DNA of 64,000 nt, from contig JBJCIZ010000744.1 in the NCBI GenBank assembly GCA_051294375.1, positions 562,264 to 626,263 on the forward strand, written 5' to 3'. The stretch is from Paraspadella gotoi. Lineage: Eukaryota > Chaetognatha. The notes below the pieces were generated by a model that saw nothing but the letters and a program-made list of their open reading frames with translations, had not been told where the DNA came from and made no database searches. The translations under genes were made by a program, and so were the position numbers. Positions 42,279 through 63,765 of the stretch are shown here, in pieces (the first letter of the stretch is position 1; every line of letters starts with the position of its first letter).

Positions 42279-42723
42279 TTTTTCGTTTTGTTTTATTCGT
42301 TACGATCTTAATGATTTCTGACTCAATTAGGATTTAAAAAAAAAAAAAAGAGTTAAATTATTACAAAAGGCAAAAGTATAATCGAGATCATAAATTTTTA
42401 TGATTCGGAGAAAGGAGAAAAACGAGATAGTTCAAAAACAAAATATTTATGATATAGCTAAAATAAGGAGACAATAAGCTAAAACAATAATAGTTACGCT
42501 AACAATATAACACTAAAAAGAGGCAAAAATACCAAAAAAAAAAAAAAAAAAACTAACTAGGCAGTTCTCACTGTGACAGGGACGTTAGTCGTCCCTTCCG
42601 AGTGATAAGGTCTAATGAAGATGTTCGCGTTTTGATTTGATGAGCTTTTAAACCAAGAGAATTGAACATTGATTTTTGAAAAGATCAGTTTGCTTCATTT
42701 TTGTTGGCGCGAAAAAAAAATCG
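42279..42723. other. Intergenic, no gene seen
   Basis: AT-rich gap with poly-A runs between YIPF and RNF144. Confidence 0.5.
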
Positions 42724-44259
42724 TCATCGAGTCGATGAGCTGTCAGAGTTTTCTTTGGAATGAGCGTCGGATACGGTAGGTGCGGCGGCGGCGGCGGCGG
42801 CGGCTGGGGATGCTGCAGTGACTGCAGCGGGAACTGCGTCGGATTCCACGTGGACGAAGCCTTCGGATTCCTCTCCCACCAACTCTCCTCTATTTCTCCT
42901 CCTCCTCATCTTCCACGAGTCGAAGGTCGGGACGTACTCAAACTCGTCGGAGGCCCTGATGCCTAAGGCCTTGGCCAATCGCTTGTCGCGCTCCGTCGCC
43001 GTCGCTTTCGGCGGCAAAACGGGGTCGTCGAAGGATTCCCCGTCGTCGACGTCGAGACACTTGCAACACTTACACTTGCAGCAGAGTATGCAGGGCGCGG
43101 CGAGGAGAAGAAAGGGCGAGGCCATGAGCAGCAGCATGCCGAAACCGGCGAAGATCCCGATCACTTGAGTCCGGTGCCAAATGACGGAGGCGCGGGAGTG
43201 GCCCAGCTTGTTCTTGCAGGGCCCGCGGTCGTAGTGGCGAAGGAGAAAGTCGTTGTCGAGGGACTCGAGGCAATACCAACAGAAGACGTGCTTGCAATGC
43301 TTGCACATCATCTGGGCGCAGCCTTCCTCGCGCTCGATGGGGATGTGGCAGATTGGGCAGCGTTTGATGGGGGAAACGTCGATCTGCCCGTCGACGCCCT
43401 TCATCTCCAGCGTTGTTTGCCCGCGACGGAGAAGGGCTGGAAGGAGGCCGCGGCGAGCGGAACGTGTGGACGACTCGGGACCTTCGATGCGAGAAGTCTG
43501 GGACAAGGGATCCACGCAATTGCCTCCCTCGTGCCAACCGCTTTTGCAGGAGGAGCAAAACGTCAAGTCGCAAGTCGGGCAGGTGATGGGCTGCGGAGCG
43601 GTTCCTCCGGCGCCGGTCAAAGGGTCCTCCATGAGACAAACGTGACAGACCGTCTCGCATCCGACCGAGGGGCACCACGTCCGCGTGGGATCGTTGTCGA
43701 TCTCTCGCAGTGTCCGCAGACGCACGTACGCGGCGTACGTCTCCTCATCGACGAGCTGACGGACTTGGTTGGACTCGATGCGGCTGGCGTCACCGATCGG
43801 GCAGTCGCCGTCCGGACAACCAATGCGGAGCACGTCGCCGTCCTCGATGGCCGTCATGACGTAGGCGGTGGTGCAGACGGCGCAGAAGAGGCAACGGCAG
43901 TCGGACAGCTGCACCATCTCGCGCGGAGGATGGTCGCACAGGCACAGTTTGCAGTGGATAAAGTTGGAGACGGAGACGCTTGGCGTGTGAGGCGTGACGG
44001 AGGTTTCGGCGACGCAGATTCGCGCCGTTGACTGCGTCGACGAGGGTTTTGAGGCGAAGGAGACGACGGGATCGGCGGCGCCGGCACCGCGAGAGGGGCC
44101 GGGATCGGCGGCGCCGGCACCGAGAGAGGGGCCGGAATCGCGGAGGGAGAAAGACACGGAATGGGCGATTCGGCGGGAAGACGCCTCCGCCCGATCGTTG
44201 ACGGCCGACGAGGATTTGGATTTCCTCACCCAAGCTTTCGACGATGCGGCGGAGGACAT
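42724..44259 (-). CDS. RNF144A: RNF144-like RBR E3 ubiquitin ligase with membrane anchor
   Basis: RBR ligases pass ubiquitin through a catalytic Cys in RING2. This single-exon gene has 511 residues. The N-terminus is Ser/Ala-rich. RING1 (about residues 98-145) begins CKLCLCDHPP and includes SDCRCLFCAVC. An IBR follows (TCPTCDLTFCSSCKSGWHEG), then RING2 (CPICHIPIEREEGCAQMMCK, catalytic Cys in GCAQ; HVFCWYCLESLDNDFLL). The family stretch GPCKNKLGHSRASVIWHRTQ and a TM (FAGFGMLLLMASPFLLLAA) come next, followed by a Cys-rich palmitoylation-like segment. The match to RNF144A/B is very close from RING2 onward. The C-terminus is extended by about 100 residues with an Ala run and is not conserved. It probably sits on endosomal or plasma membranes. 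Confidence 0.94.
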   Translation of the reverse strand: MSSAASSKAWVRKSKSSSAVNDRAEASSRRIAHSVSFSLRDSGPSLGAGAADPGPSRGAGAADPVVSFASKPSSTQSTARICVAETSVTPHTPSVSVSNFIHCKLCLCDHPPREMVQLSDCRCLFCAVCTTAYVMTAIEDGDVLRIGCPDGDCPIGDASRIESNQVRQLVDEETYAAYVRLRTLREIDNDPTRTWCPSVGCETVCHVCLMEDPLTGAGGTAPQPITCPTCDLTFCSSCKSGWHEGGNCVDPLSQTSRIEGPESSTRSARRGLLPALLRRGQTTLEMKGVDGQIDVSPIKRCPICHIPIEREEGCAQMMCKHCKHVFCWYCLESLDNDFLLRHYDRGPCKNKLGHSRASVIWHRTQVIGIFAGFGMLLLMASPFLLLAAPCILCCKCKCCKCLDVDDGESFDDPVLPPKATATERDKRLAKALGIRASDEFEYVPTFDSWKMRRRRNRGELVGEESEGFVHVESDAVPAAVTAASPAAAAAAAAPTVSDAHSKENSDSSSTR

Positions 44260-44585
44260 TTTTTTTTGTGTCGCCGAAATGGCCGAGATATTTTATTAAA
44301 ACCTAATCTAAGCAAAACTAACGCTGTAAATAACGGCAAAATGTAAAAATATGAGGGACGTAGATTGAAGAATAAAGTATTTTTAAACAAGGCAAACAAT
44401 TTTTATTTCGAACCCTCACTCAGAATTCAAGACGTAGATAAGACATACATATACTTTATTATATAATCTACCATTTTCACAATTTTAAAAAAAAATACAA
44501 ACGGAGAAATCACCGTGATCGATCCCTGTTTTTATTAGAAACAAACAAAAGCCTTCGACGAATCATCATGTTGTTTTGCTCCACA
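44260..44585. other. Intergenic, no gene seen
   Basis: Short AT-rich gap, probably the 3' region of OCIAD1 and the 5' region of RNF144. Confidence 0.5.
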
Positions 44586-45449
44586 TCAAACCTCTTCCAC
44601 CAAATCGCCGTAAATGTTTCTCTTGACCAGCCGCTTCGGCAGCAACGAGGGCGGGTCTTGAGTCTCGCGACCTTCGACGGGCGTTTGCGAGGGTTCGTAA
44701 GGAACAGATGGCGGCGGCGCCGCCGCTTGAAAACGATTACGGCGACGCAGATCCGCGTAGGAAAACTCTTTCTGCGGCTGCTGCGGTCGCAGCTCTTCAT
44801 CATGCTGCGGATCATAGGGCTGGGGGTCTTGCGTTTGCGGTGGCGCGAAAGGAGGTTCGTGAGATTGAGAACGATTCTTTTTGCGGAGATCCTCGTAGGT
44901 AAACTGGGGACGATGCTGCACCTCGGAAGGTCGCTCTCCCTCAAAAGTCTCTCGCCCTTCGGCGGGCCGTTGCTGGTACGGCGGCTGATACGGCGGCTGA
45001 TAAGTTTGCTGCTGCTGCGAGTAAACTCCCGACCCTCGCGAATCTTGCGTCGCGAAACGCGAGGCGAAAGCCGCCTCCCGCTCGCGCAAGTTCTGACCCA
45101 AAAGCGACTCCGGATCCGACTTCAATCTTTCACTACAGACGCGCATGTAGGAGACTTTTCCGCCGAGGAAGGCGATGAGCGAAGCGCCGAAGACTTTTGG
45201 CAACGAACCGAACTGCGGATTCGGGGCGAGTCGCCCGGATTTGACGGCGAAATGAGTCAACCCAGCGGCGACGGCCATCGCGGGAAGGCAACGCTCGAAA
45301 AAAGAGTCTCGACGACAGCCACTCAGAATCTCGATGTCCCGCGCCGAGTATTGCATTTGAGGCGCCGGCGGGTCCAGACTTCGCCCGGGATTTCCATACT
45401 GATCCTGCGGCGGCAGAGACGTTATCGTCCTGTCTCTGTCGCCGTCCAT
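44586..45449 (-). CDS. OCIAD1: OCIA-domain protein (OCIAD1-like)
   Basis: OCIAD1 is a mitochondrial inner-membrane/endosomal protein linked to complex III assembly and cell signalling. A single exon encodes 287 residues. The OCIA domain lies at about residues 35-115: ARDIEILSGCRRDSFFERCL, then AMAVAAGLTHFAVKSGRL and FGASLIAFLGGKVSYMRVC, including two short hydrophobic helices. The rest is Pro/Gln-rich and disordered, with two short repeats of the form YEDLRKKNR / YADLRRRNR and a conserved-looking C-terminus (YGDLVEEV). The start is 98 bp from the stop of the upstream J-protein. Confidence 0.9.
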   Translation of the reverse strand: MDGDRDRTITSLPPQDQYGNPGRSLDPPAPQMQYSARDIEILSGCRRDSFFERCLPAMAVAAGLTHFAVKSGRLAPNPQFGSLPKVFGASLIAFLGGKVSYMRVCSERLKSDPESLLGQNLREREAAFASRFATQDSRGSGVYSQQQQTYQPPYQPPYQQRPAEGRETFEGERPSEVQHRPQFTYEDLRKKNRSQSHEPPFAPPQTQDPQPYDPQHDEELRPQQPQKEFSYADLRRRNRFQAAAPPPSVPYEPSQTPVEGRETQDPPSLLPKRLVKRNIYGDLVEEV

Positions 45450-45547
45450 TTCGTTTTCTAAATTACGTCGTATATGAAATAGAAACAGGTCCTATAAATG
45501 ATTTATTTTCAAGGATCCCAGTCAAAAAAAAAAACAAAAAACGTTCG

Positions 45548-46033
45548 CTAATCTCTTCTAAAGTACCACAGCGAACCAATTACGACACAGGCCGCGCAAG
45601 TTTTCAACAATTTTTTCCTCGTAGCGAACTTTCGATCCACGTAATCGTCCAGACTCATCTGCCCGCTTTCCTGCATTTTCTTTATCCTCTCGTACTGTTC
45701 CTTCTTCCGATCGTCGAATTGGCGGTACTGCCTCTTTCCCAGTCGTTGAGAGTCGTAGGCGGCGCGTTTTTTCGGCGTCTTCAACGCCTCGTAGGCGCCG
45801 GCGATCTCCTGAAACATTTTGGCGGCGTCCTCGTTCTCCGGATTGGCATCGGGGTGGTACATTTTGGAGAGGCGGAGGTAGGCGTTTTTGATTTCCTTGT
45901 CAGAGGCGTCTTCGGCCACTTGGAGAATCTCGTAATGAGTCGGACCCGTGGGTTTTTCCGTCGAGTAGCGAAATACGCGGCCGGAGGAGCGCAAGGGACG
46001 GGAGACGACGCGGCTGCAAAAATTGCATAGCAT
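45548..46033 (-). CDS. Mitochondrial-type J-domain protein (DNAJC30-like)
   Basis: J-proteins stimulate Hsp70 ATPase through an HPD motif. This single exon of 161 residues has an Arg/Ser-rich, mitochondrial-like N-terminus (MLCNFCSRVVSRPLRSSGR). The J-domain lies at about residues 32-95 (HYEILQVAEDASDKEIKNAY; LSKMYHPDANPEN with HPD). A charged helical segment follows, then a C-terminal TM (KTCAACVVIGSLWYF) and a short RRD end. A J-domain followed by one C-terminal TM resembles DNAJC30 or DNAJC4. I cannot choose with confidence. Confidence 0.82.
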   Translation of the reverse strand: MLCNFCSRVVSRPLRSSGRVFRYSTEKPTGPTHYEILQVAEDASDKEIKNAYLRLSKMYHPDANPENEDAAKMFQEIAGAYEALKTPKKRAAYDSQRLGKRQYRQFDDRKKEQYERIKKMQESGQMSLDDYVDRKFATRKKLLKTCAACVVIGSLWYFRRD

Positions 46034-46974
46034 CCTTCTTTTTTCTTTTCTTTAGACTTGTGACTAAAAAAGAAGAAAGGCAGTAAAAGGTGAAAATTGT
46101 CGAGTGATGAGTTTATTTTTAATTCATCATTTGGCAAAAGTTTATGTCCAACATCGAGGACATAAAAAAGTCTAACGATGCAGGGAAAGTAATAAATATT
46201 TTCAGAGTGGAAAAACCAACCGGAACCGCTGGATAAATGGATATATAGTTAGAAATCTACTATGAAATTAAATTCAATAGGGGCGGGGGTTCAAAACTTT
46301 ATTCTTGAAGTCTACTTTTAGGTAAAAAAAGAATTTTTTAAAAAAGTTCGATTTTAATGCTTTTATTGTTGCTATTAAAATTACAATATTACTATATAAT
46401 GATAAAAAAATTTTTTAATCAATCTTAACTTTTTTTGATGGATTCTGATAGAGCATAAAAAGTTAAATAAAAAATTTAACTACAACTTTCCAAAATATTT
46501 ATGTTTTCTTGGTCAAAATTAAGAAAAAGTAATAAAATTATCGAAAAATGATGATGATGATGATTATAAATAGTTTTTCATATTTTTCACATACTTATGA
46601 TTAAAATATCGAAAAAAGAATTATACTTTGTGTAGACAACTTTTTGCAAGCTACCTGAATCTAATCTTAAAAATCAAAAAATCAAAAAAAAATTTTTAGC
46701 CTTTCCTATTTATAAATAAATATTTAAAAATTAATATATTGAGTATGGAGTAATATAAAAAAAAATTGTCTATTCAAATTTTTTTAAAAATGTCTAAATT
46801 TTCGTTTGAGCAGGTGCTTAATGCAATTTCTTAACCACCTTACTGAGTTAGTCTCCCCCTAATATAGTATCATTCGAATTTCGACGAAAAAAAAGGGTCA
46901 AATAATGACAAATCTCTTTATTATATTTTCCCCCTCCACTCTTTATCCCACTCCACCAACCATTCCTTCCCCCC
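46034..46974. other. Intergenic, AT-rich, no gene seen
   Basis: About 0.9 kb of AT-rich sequence between the J-protein start and the TMEM245 stop, with poly-A/T runs and no supported feature. Confidence 0.5.
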
Positions 46975-53815
<6,841 letters not shown>

Positions 53816-54330
53816 ACTCGGCGTAAAATATTAAAGCCGCTCAAGTCATGATCGAAACTTTTGTTTAATTTACAAGTTAATATGTAAAATTCGTTCGGGA
53901 TTCAGAGAAGCACTTGACTTGTAGAAAAGAAAAGCATTAACAATCAAGAAGTTAAAAAGAATCTTTTTTTTTATTTAAGAGGCTTCTGCATACGTGTAGA
54001 TTGCAGTATCGTCCTCTGTAGAATGTAGTTGATACAATAAAGCAGTTTTTATAACTCAATCCTTTGAATGAATGTCAAAAACTTTCGTATGCGAACTAAT
54101 TAAAAAAACCCGTTGTAGAGGTACTGAGAAAGAAAAAGAGAGAGAGAGAGAGAGAGATCAGATCAGTAGCCGGCTTCCCGAGCGACCACCGAACAGAGTG
54201 GCCAACTGGGGTCAAATCCGTAGCGACGAAAACGTCGCCACACCGTAAGGATTAAAAATCGTTTTCTTCGCCATCGTGAAACAGCATCTGATCACAGCGG
54301 ACTACTACTTTCAACGTAATCTTTCGAACG
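53816..54330. other. Intergenic, no gene seen
   Basis: AT-rich gap upstream of TMEM245 with a short (GA)n run at about 54128-54156. Confidence 0.5.
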
Positions 54331-54334
54331 CGGA

Positions 54335-55065
<731 letters not shown>

Positions 55066-55377
55066 GTGATAACGGTGAACTGGAGTTCACAAAGAGAATT
55101 ACTGCAATGGCAAGACTACTCCGGACCTTTGCTTATCCTTTCGACCAACAAAGCAACTTCTTCTCTTCAGGCGAGTCGATCGGCGATCTATCTGCTCAAT
55201 TAGTTTACGTAACTATTCCTTAAATATGAAAAATCCAACAGTTTAAATAAAAAAATAAAATAAAATTAACCTAATCAAATAATAATTATTTAGGAATAGA
55301 TAAACAATGACAAATTCCGTAGCAACGATCTCGTTAAAAAGATCGGATTTTGTGAGCGAGCAGAACAGGAAATACAA
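55066..55377. other. Gap between zinc-finger pseudogene and gene, no gene seen
   Basis: AT-rich with no supported feature. It probably includes the 3' UTR of the zinc-finger gene. Confidence 0.45.
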
Positions 55378-56697
55378 TCACGAAAACCCTTGGCAATTCT
55401 CCGCATGGTCATTGGCTTGCTTTCTTCGACGAAAGCGACTCCCGCAATTCTTGGGACACGTGTATCTCTCGTCCGTGTGGACGTTACGCTCGTGTTCTTT
55501 CCGATTGTTCCAAGTGAGAAATCCTTTGCCACAGACGCGACACTTAAAGACCCTATTCCCCGAGTGCGTCGTCAAGTGGCGACGGAGAAGCGACGCCTCT
55601 CGAAAGGCCTTTCCGCAGTGGACGCAGACGCAAGGCTTCTCTCCGGTGTGAACGCGTTCGTGTTCTTTCAATCTCGTCGAACCCCAAAAACTCGCCGAGC
55701 AGAATCGGCAGACGTGATCCTTGGTGCCTCCGTGAAGCCTTTTCACGTGATTATTAAGACCCAATTTAGAATTGAAAGCTCGATCGCATTCGCTGCAAAC
55801 GAATTTTCCGAAATTGGCGTGGCGCATCTCGTGGATTCGAAGTCGGTACGCCGAACGAAAGGTTTTGGAACAATTCGAACATGTATAATCCTTGTTTTCG
55901 TGGACCTCGAGGTGACTTTTGAGAGCGCCCGTTTTTCTGAACGCGCGACCACAGACTGGACAAATCGTGGATTTAGTCCGCGAGGCGAGGCTGTTGGATT
56001 TGAGCTTGGCAGTCCGTTTGTTTTCGTTCTTTTGTTCTTCTCCGTTTTTCGTCGAACGATCGTCGATTGTTTCATTTCTGTCATCAATTTCGGTTTCATC
56101 TTCGTCGTCAATGGTTATAACTTGCACCGCGGACAGACCGTTTTTGCTTCCATCAGGATCGCTAGTTTTTATTTTCCCTTTGTCGTCACCTCGAATTTTG
56201 TTAGTCCTGATATCGACGCGATTTTTAACAAACGAGTCGGCGTCATTTCGAGTCAAACGAGTCTTAACAATCTCTTCTTTTGTTTCCTTTTCGAGGTCAG
56301 CGCTAAAATTGTCGTCGTCGTCCACTGTCGGTTCATCGACGGAATCCATCGACTTTTCGGAATCGAGAGAAAAGGGATTGGTTATTGGATTGGTTAAAGG
56401 ATTGGTTAAAGGATTGGTTAAAGGATTGGTTAAAGGATTGGTTAAAATTCGTCGCGCGGTGACACCATTTTCACCGAGGGTTTCGTCGGACGTGATGGTA
56501 AAGTAGATCCTCCTCCTCCACTTGTGCAAAAGCTTCCCGACGAGGCGTAAATCTCTCCAGCACGGTGCGCACAAAGTTTGCGGCTCGCGAATCCGGATGA
56601 TCCCGCAACTGATCATGGACACGTGACTTTGGGTCACGTGATTAAGTTCGATCGGCGCAATTTGGGTAGATTGCGTTTGGCAGAAGTCGCAAGCCAT
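55378..56697 (-). CDS. C2H2 zinc-finger protein, seven fingers
   Basis: Probable sequence-specific DNA-binding protein, single exon, 439 residues. The N-terminus (residues 1-65) has two Cys pairs (CDFC; CAPC) and a Trp-rich basic segment (LLHKWRRRIYF), which could form a zinc-binding dimerisation module like insect ZAD domains; that is inference. A six-fold NPLT tandem repeat follows (encoded by the 12-bp repeat at about 56385-56450), then an acidic disordered region. Six C2H2 fingers come next, starting CPVCGRAFRKTGALKSHLEVH's first Cys near residue 242 and including one HTGEKP linker. A seventh, C2HC-type finger (CPKNCGSRFRRRKQANDH) ends near the stop. No orthologue is recognised; the family is probably lineage-specific. 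Confidence 0.85.
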   Translation of the reverse strand: MACDFCQTQSTQIAPIELNHVTQSHVSMISCGIIRIREPQTLCAPCWRDLRLVGKLLHKWRRRIYFTITSDETLGENGVTARRILTNPLTNPLTNPLTNPLTNPITNPFSLDSEKSMDSVDEPTVDDDDNFSADLEKETKEEIVKTRLTRNDADSFVKNRVDIRTNKIRGDDKGKIKTSDPDGSKNGLSAVQVITIDDEDETEIDDRNETIDDRSTKNGEEQKNENKRTAKLKSNSLASRTKSTICPVCGRAFRKTGALKSHLEVHENKDYTCSNCSKTFRSAYRLRIHEMRHANFGKFVCSECDRAFNSKLGLNNHVKRLHGGTKDHVCRFCSASFWGSTRLKEHERVHTGEKPCVCVHCGKAFREASLLRRHLTTHSGNRVFKCRVCGKGFLTWNNRKEHERNVHTDERYTCPKNCGSRFRRRKQANDHAENCQGFS

Positions 56698-56943
56698 TGT
56701 TGTTTTTTTTTTAAATATATAAACCTTTCAAAAAAATCACAGCACAGGCAAGTTAGCATAATAAAAAAAGTATGTATATGCCCGCGGAAGATAGAAGCAA
56801 AAACATCACAGATTAAAAGGTCAAAATACGAAAGAAGCTGACAAGCTTCAAAAACTATTCTCATTTGGCATGAATAGGCTGAGCTACGTCTATGGTACGT
56901 AGACTAATAGAAAAAAAAACAAAATATAACTCGAAAATCTAAA

Positions 56944-60388
<3,445 letters not shown>

Positions 60389-61131
60389 TTTGGGTCATTT
60401 TTTGGTCTTTCTGTGGAACGGTCGGTCCTTCAAGGAATTGTCATGGTTGCCGCTAAAATGTACCAAGCAAACAAGCGTGAAAAAAAGATATCACAGACCA
60501 AAAAAATATATATAAATATGATTAATTTCTAACAATCTCGTGATGACGAAGCGGATGAAAATAAATAAATTTGCTATGGTTTTTTTTAATGATGATAATT
60601 CTTTTGATGATTGTCTTAAATAATGTACGATTGGCAAAGCAAACCATGCCAAAAACCAAACTAAATAAAATACGATGTCAAATCTGGTTTTAAGGCCTTA
60701 ACTAAATGATAATTAACTGTTATAAACATTTTTTAGGCATAAATACTAATTACAAAGAATTTCCGTTTTTTAAATCCGAATTAAAATCCCCAAGATAAGA
60801 AAATAAAAAACACCAAACTTTCGAAGAGAGTGACTAGTAGAAGTTTGAATTAAATGAGCTTTTGGGCCAAAATGAATAATCACATTTTACTAAAATAGTA
60901 AGTTAAAAAAAGCACCAAAGTAATAGAATTCGACTAGATTTCAATCCAAGGCTTCTCGCACAGAAAAAAATACCTGACAAAAAAATTTCCCTTTGGGTCA
61001 AAAAGAGGATTTTTTCCTCTCAACAAAAACAAAAATTTCATTTCATAATATGTCATGAGTCGGGACATAACTTCACTCATAAAATAATTTCCAATATGAA
61101 ACTTTTTTAAATTAAATTTTCCGCTTTTCTC
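60389..61131. other. Intergenic, AT-rich, no gene seen
   Basis: Between the ITIH-like start and the SIRT2 stop. Nothing recognisable. Confidence 0.5.
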
Positions 61132-63367
61132 TCAGTCCTCTTTTTTCTCGTTCGAACTTTCTCCAGCATTATTATTAGTCTGGGAATCGCTGGTTCTTCC
61201 CGATTCGTTGCTACTGGAGCTGCTGCTGCTCCCGCTCCCGCTCCCACGGCCGATGTTGACGTTGTCAAGCTTGGCGTGTTCCTCCTCGACCAAAGACTTC
61301 AACTCCTCGTCCCAGTGGAGCAGTTTGGCCAGTTCCATGCACCCGTCGTCGCAGGATCCCGCCCAAAAGACGTCGCGGTCGTTTCGTGGGTCGTCGAAGC
61401 GCAAACCTCCCACGCCTGCGTTCATTATGAAACATGAGACATTTAACCAACTATTATTCAACTTCAAGAGTATTTTTTAATTCACTCTCTCGTCCAGTGT
61501 ACACATATGCGGATAAGGCGCTCAGTAGGCTGAAGACTGAAGAATGCTATAACTTCCTTAACCCCCTCAAGTAGCCATGGAACGGGTCCTGGCCCCTGGG
61601 CTTGTAACAAGCTTGAGGGTTTTTCAGGCCCCCCAAGGCGTTTTACGGACGTCCTCACGATTCCCGCAGGGTAGGTACCATTGGGGATCGATCACGGTAC
61701 AATTGGGGATCGATCTCGGTACCATTGGGGATCGATCACGGTAAAATTGGGGATCGATCTCGTTACAATTACTGTTACTATAGTGGGAGAGAGAGAGCGC
61801 GAGTTATGGGGGCATAGGCGTTTGTTGTAGCGTACCCAAAGTCGGCAGGGCATAGGCGTTTGTCGTAGTGTACCCTGATAAGGTTGCGTGTTCGATAGTA
61901 GGGCTCACCAGTCACCACTTATGGCAACAGCCGGGTTGCCTGTGATGCCCATTGGGATCGGGCATCTCAATGTTGGCTCAGGGGGCTTCCGACCCTCAGT
62001 GACTGTCACTGATGCGGTTACCCTAGGACAGTCTCGCTTTGCAAACGCAAAGGGAAGTTGTTAGTACTGTGGCTGGAACACAACGCTTGGGATGGTGTGT
62101 TCCCCCTCTGAGCCAATGAGATTGGCTGAACGATAATGTATGTGAGGCGGTGTGAATAAACCGCTACACTCTGCTATTTATGCCGTCAACATCAAACACG
62201 CATCGATTATCGCCTCACCCAAAAGCGCCATAAAGGGAGAAACTGTCCCGGCCTTTTCCCTGTTGATCAACAACCGCGGACAATCCCTCCCGACTTGATC
62301 GATCATGGAGGCGAAAGGCTGCACCACTAGCGAGGTCCCCATGATAATGAGCAGGTCGCAGACAGGCAAATCCGCTTGGACTCTCTTGAAGAACCGCTCG
62401 GGAAGATTCTCGTTGAAGAATACGATATCGGGCTTGACAAGTTCGTTGCATTCCTCGCACGAGGGCGTTCGGTCCTCCATCACCTCTTGCTTGAACCACT
62501 CGCGCGAATAGGGCCGTCTGCAGCCGAGACAATGGGCGCCCTTCATCGACCCGTGTGCCTCGACGACCCGCTCCTCAGACATTCCGGCCATCATTTCCAG
62601 CGCGTCCACGTTTTGAGTGAAGGACCGTAGGAGCAGACCCTTTTGTTCCAGCAAGCGCTGGAAGTAGTGACTGACGGTGGGTTTGACCTCGGCGGCGAGC
62701 AGCTCCTTGGCGAGGAAGAGAAAAGGCTGCGGGTTGGCCATGAAGTAGTTGATCTCGAAGAGGGACTGCGGGTTGTCGAGTTGAAACCGTTCCGCCATGG
62801 TGTCGTAGAGGCCGCTGCCGGGGCTTCGAAAGTCCGGAATCCCTGCGGAGGTGGAAATCCCGGCGCCGGTCATGAAGCAGATCTTGCGGCATTCGCCGCC
62901 GGAAATGTAATCAGCGACGCCTTGAAGGCTGAGGTTGCCCTTGAGGCGCGATAGTGGGTCGAAACGGGGGGCAGTGTTGGGAGAGGCGCCGGCGTCGTCG
63001 TCGTCGTCGGCATCGATATCCAGCGCAGCTGAAGAGACGAATGGAATAATTGGACACCAACGGAATCGGTTAAATTCATAATATTACTGATATAACTGAT
63101 ATCAGACCAAAATGTGACAAGTTCAACGTTTTACTTAGTAAAACAGGTAAACGAGAATCGTCTCCACTCACCGAACCGGCTATGGACCCACTCCAAAAAG
63201 CTCTCCCTCTCCGAACGAGCCTTATCACTGTCATCGCGCGCAGAATCTCCGTCGGTCGTAGAACTCTCGTTTTGTTGAGTATCGTCGTCGTCATCGTCGT
63301 CGTCGTCTCGGCGTTTGACGGCTTTGTTTTTGTCCTTCTTCTGAATCTCATTGTTATTTTCGGACAT
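61132..63367 (-). CDS. SIRT2: SIRT2-like NAD-dependent deacetylase (class I sirtuin)
   Basis: NAD-dependent protein deacylase, in animals mainly cytoplasmic and acting on tubulin and other targets. Exon 1 (63367-63172) encodes a charged N-terminus. Exon 2 (63028-62219) holds nearly the whole catalytic core: TGAGISTSAGIPDFRSP, the TQNVD motif, catalytic His in VVEAHGSMKG, zinc ligands in CLGC and CEEC, KPDIVFFNE, MGTSLVVQPFAS and LLINREKAG. Exon 3 (61415-61132) continues in frame (LG|VGGLRFDDPRNDRDVFWAGS, LAKLLHWDEELKSLVEEEH) and ends in a Ser/Asn-rich tail. The layout matches SIRT2 rather than SIRT1 or SIRT3. All catalytic residues are present. Intron 2 contains a repeat. Confidence 0.94.
61500..62165. 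repeat. Repeat element with a 21-bp tandem array in SIRT2 intron 2
   Basis: About 0.65 kb of GC-moderate non-coding sequence unlike the AT-rich introns around it. It includes four-plus copies of 'attggggatcgatcacggta' (about 61680-61765, variants alternating atcacgg/atctcgg) and a duplicated 'ggcataggcgtttg' (about 61811 and 61849). It also contains 'gtgttcgatagtagggctcacc', similar to 'gtgttcggaagtcgggctca' in the 32.9-kb repeat. It is probably a retroposed element; family unknown. Confidence 0.6.
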
Positions 63368-63765
63368 TTCTTTCTGTTAATTTTTTTTTTTTTTTGGATC
63401 AAAAGAATTTAACGTATGATCTACTATACTATACCAAATTTTGTAATTCAGTCTCAGCACTGATGATGAACGAAATACACGTTCGAAACATGTCTGCTAC
63501 CATTTAAATAAAAAATTCGTTGTGAAAAACTGAAAATTGTTATTTCGTCTGATCTACTATACATAATATTTCATTCGATATATAAAAACCATCGGGTAAA
63601 AATAAAATTGCTATGCGATTTTTAGTTCAATGTAAATTCTGGAATTTGGAATAAAATTTATCGTAACCACGGAAACGGAAACTCGAAAGGCGTAGTACGA
63701 ACTTTCCTTTGCCCCACCCAAACTCTCATCCTCTCTCGCTCTCGCTCTCTATCTCTCTCAGAACA
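63368..63765. other. Intergenic gap containing a hammerhead-like motif
   Basis: This is an AT-rich gap between the SIRT2 start and the end of the partial gene at the right edge. Apart from a hammerhead-ribozyme-like fold on the plus strand (about 63456-63498), I see no feature. Confidence 0.5.
63456..63498 (+). ncRNA. Hammerhead-ribozyme-like motif (candidate)
   Basis: CTGATGA (63460-63466) is followed by a perfect 5-bp hairpin GAACG/CGTTC (63468-63472 with 63480-63484, loop AAATACA), then GAAA (63485-63488). ACATGT then ends in GTC (63492-63494), and TGCT (63495-63498) pairs with AGCA (63456-63459) to make stem I. This is the order and core of a minimal type I hammerhead with a very short, self-complementary stem III, as known from retroelement-linked ribozymes. 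One extra U (63467) between the core and stem II departs from the consensus and may weaken activity. Confidence 0.5.

Noticed and set aside
43165-44031. Plus-strand frame of 288 codons opposite RNF144
   Set aside because: Antisense shadow of the RBR exon.
44568-45461. Plus-strand frame of 297 codons opposite OCIAD1
   Set aside because: Antisense of the OCIA-domain gene; Arg/Leu-rich with no recognisable feature.
45548-46033. Calling the J-protein DNAJC30 with certainty
   Set aside because: The J-domain plus one TM layout also fits DNAJC4 and other small J-proteins; left without a symbol.
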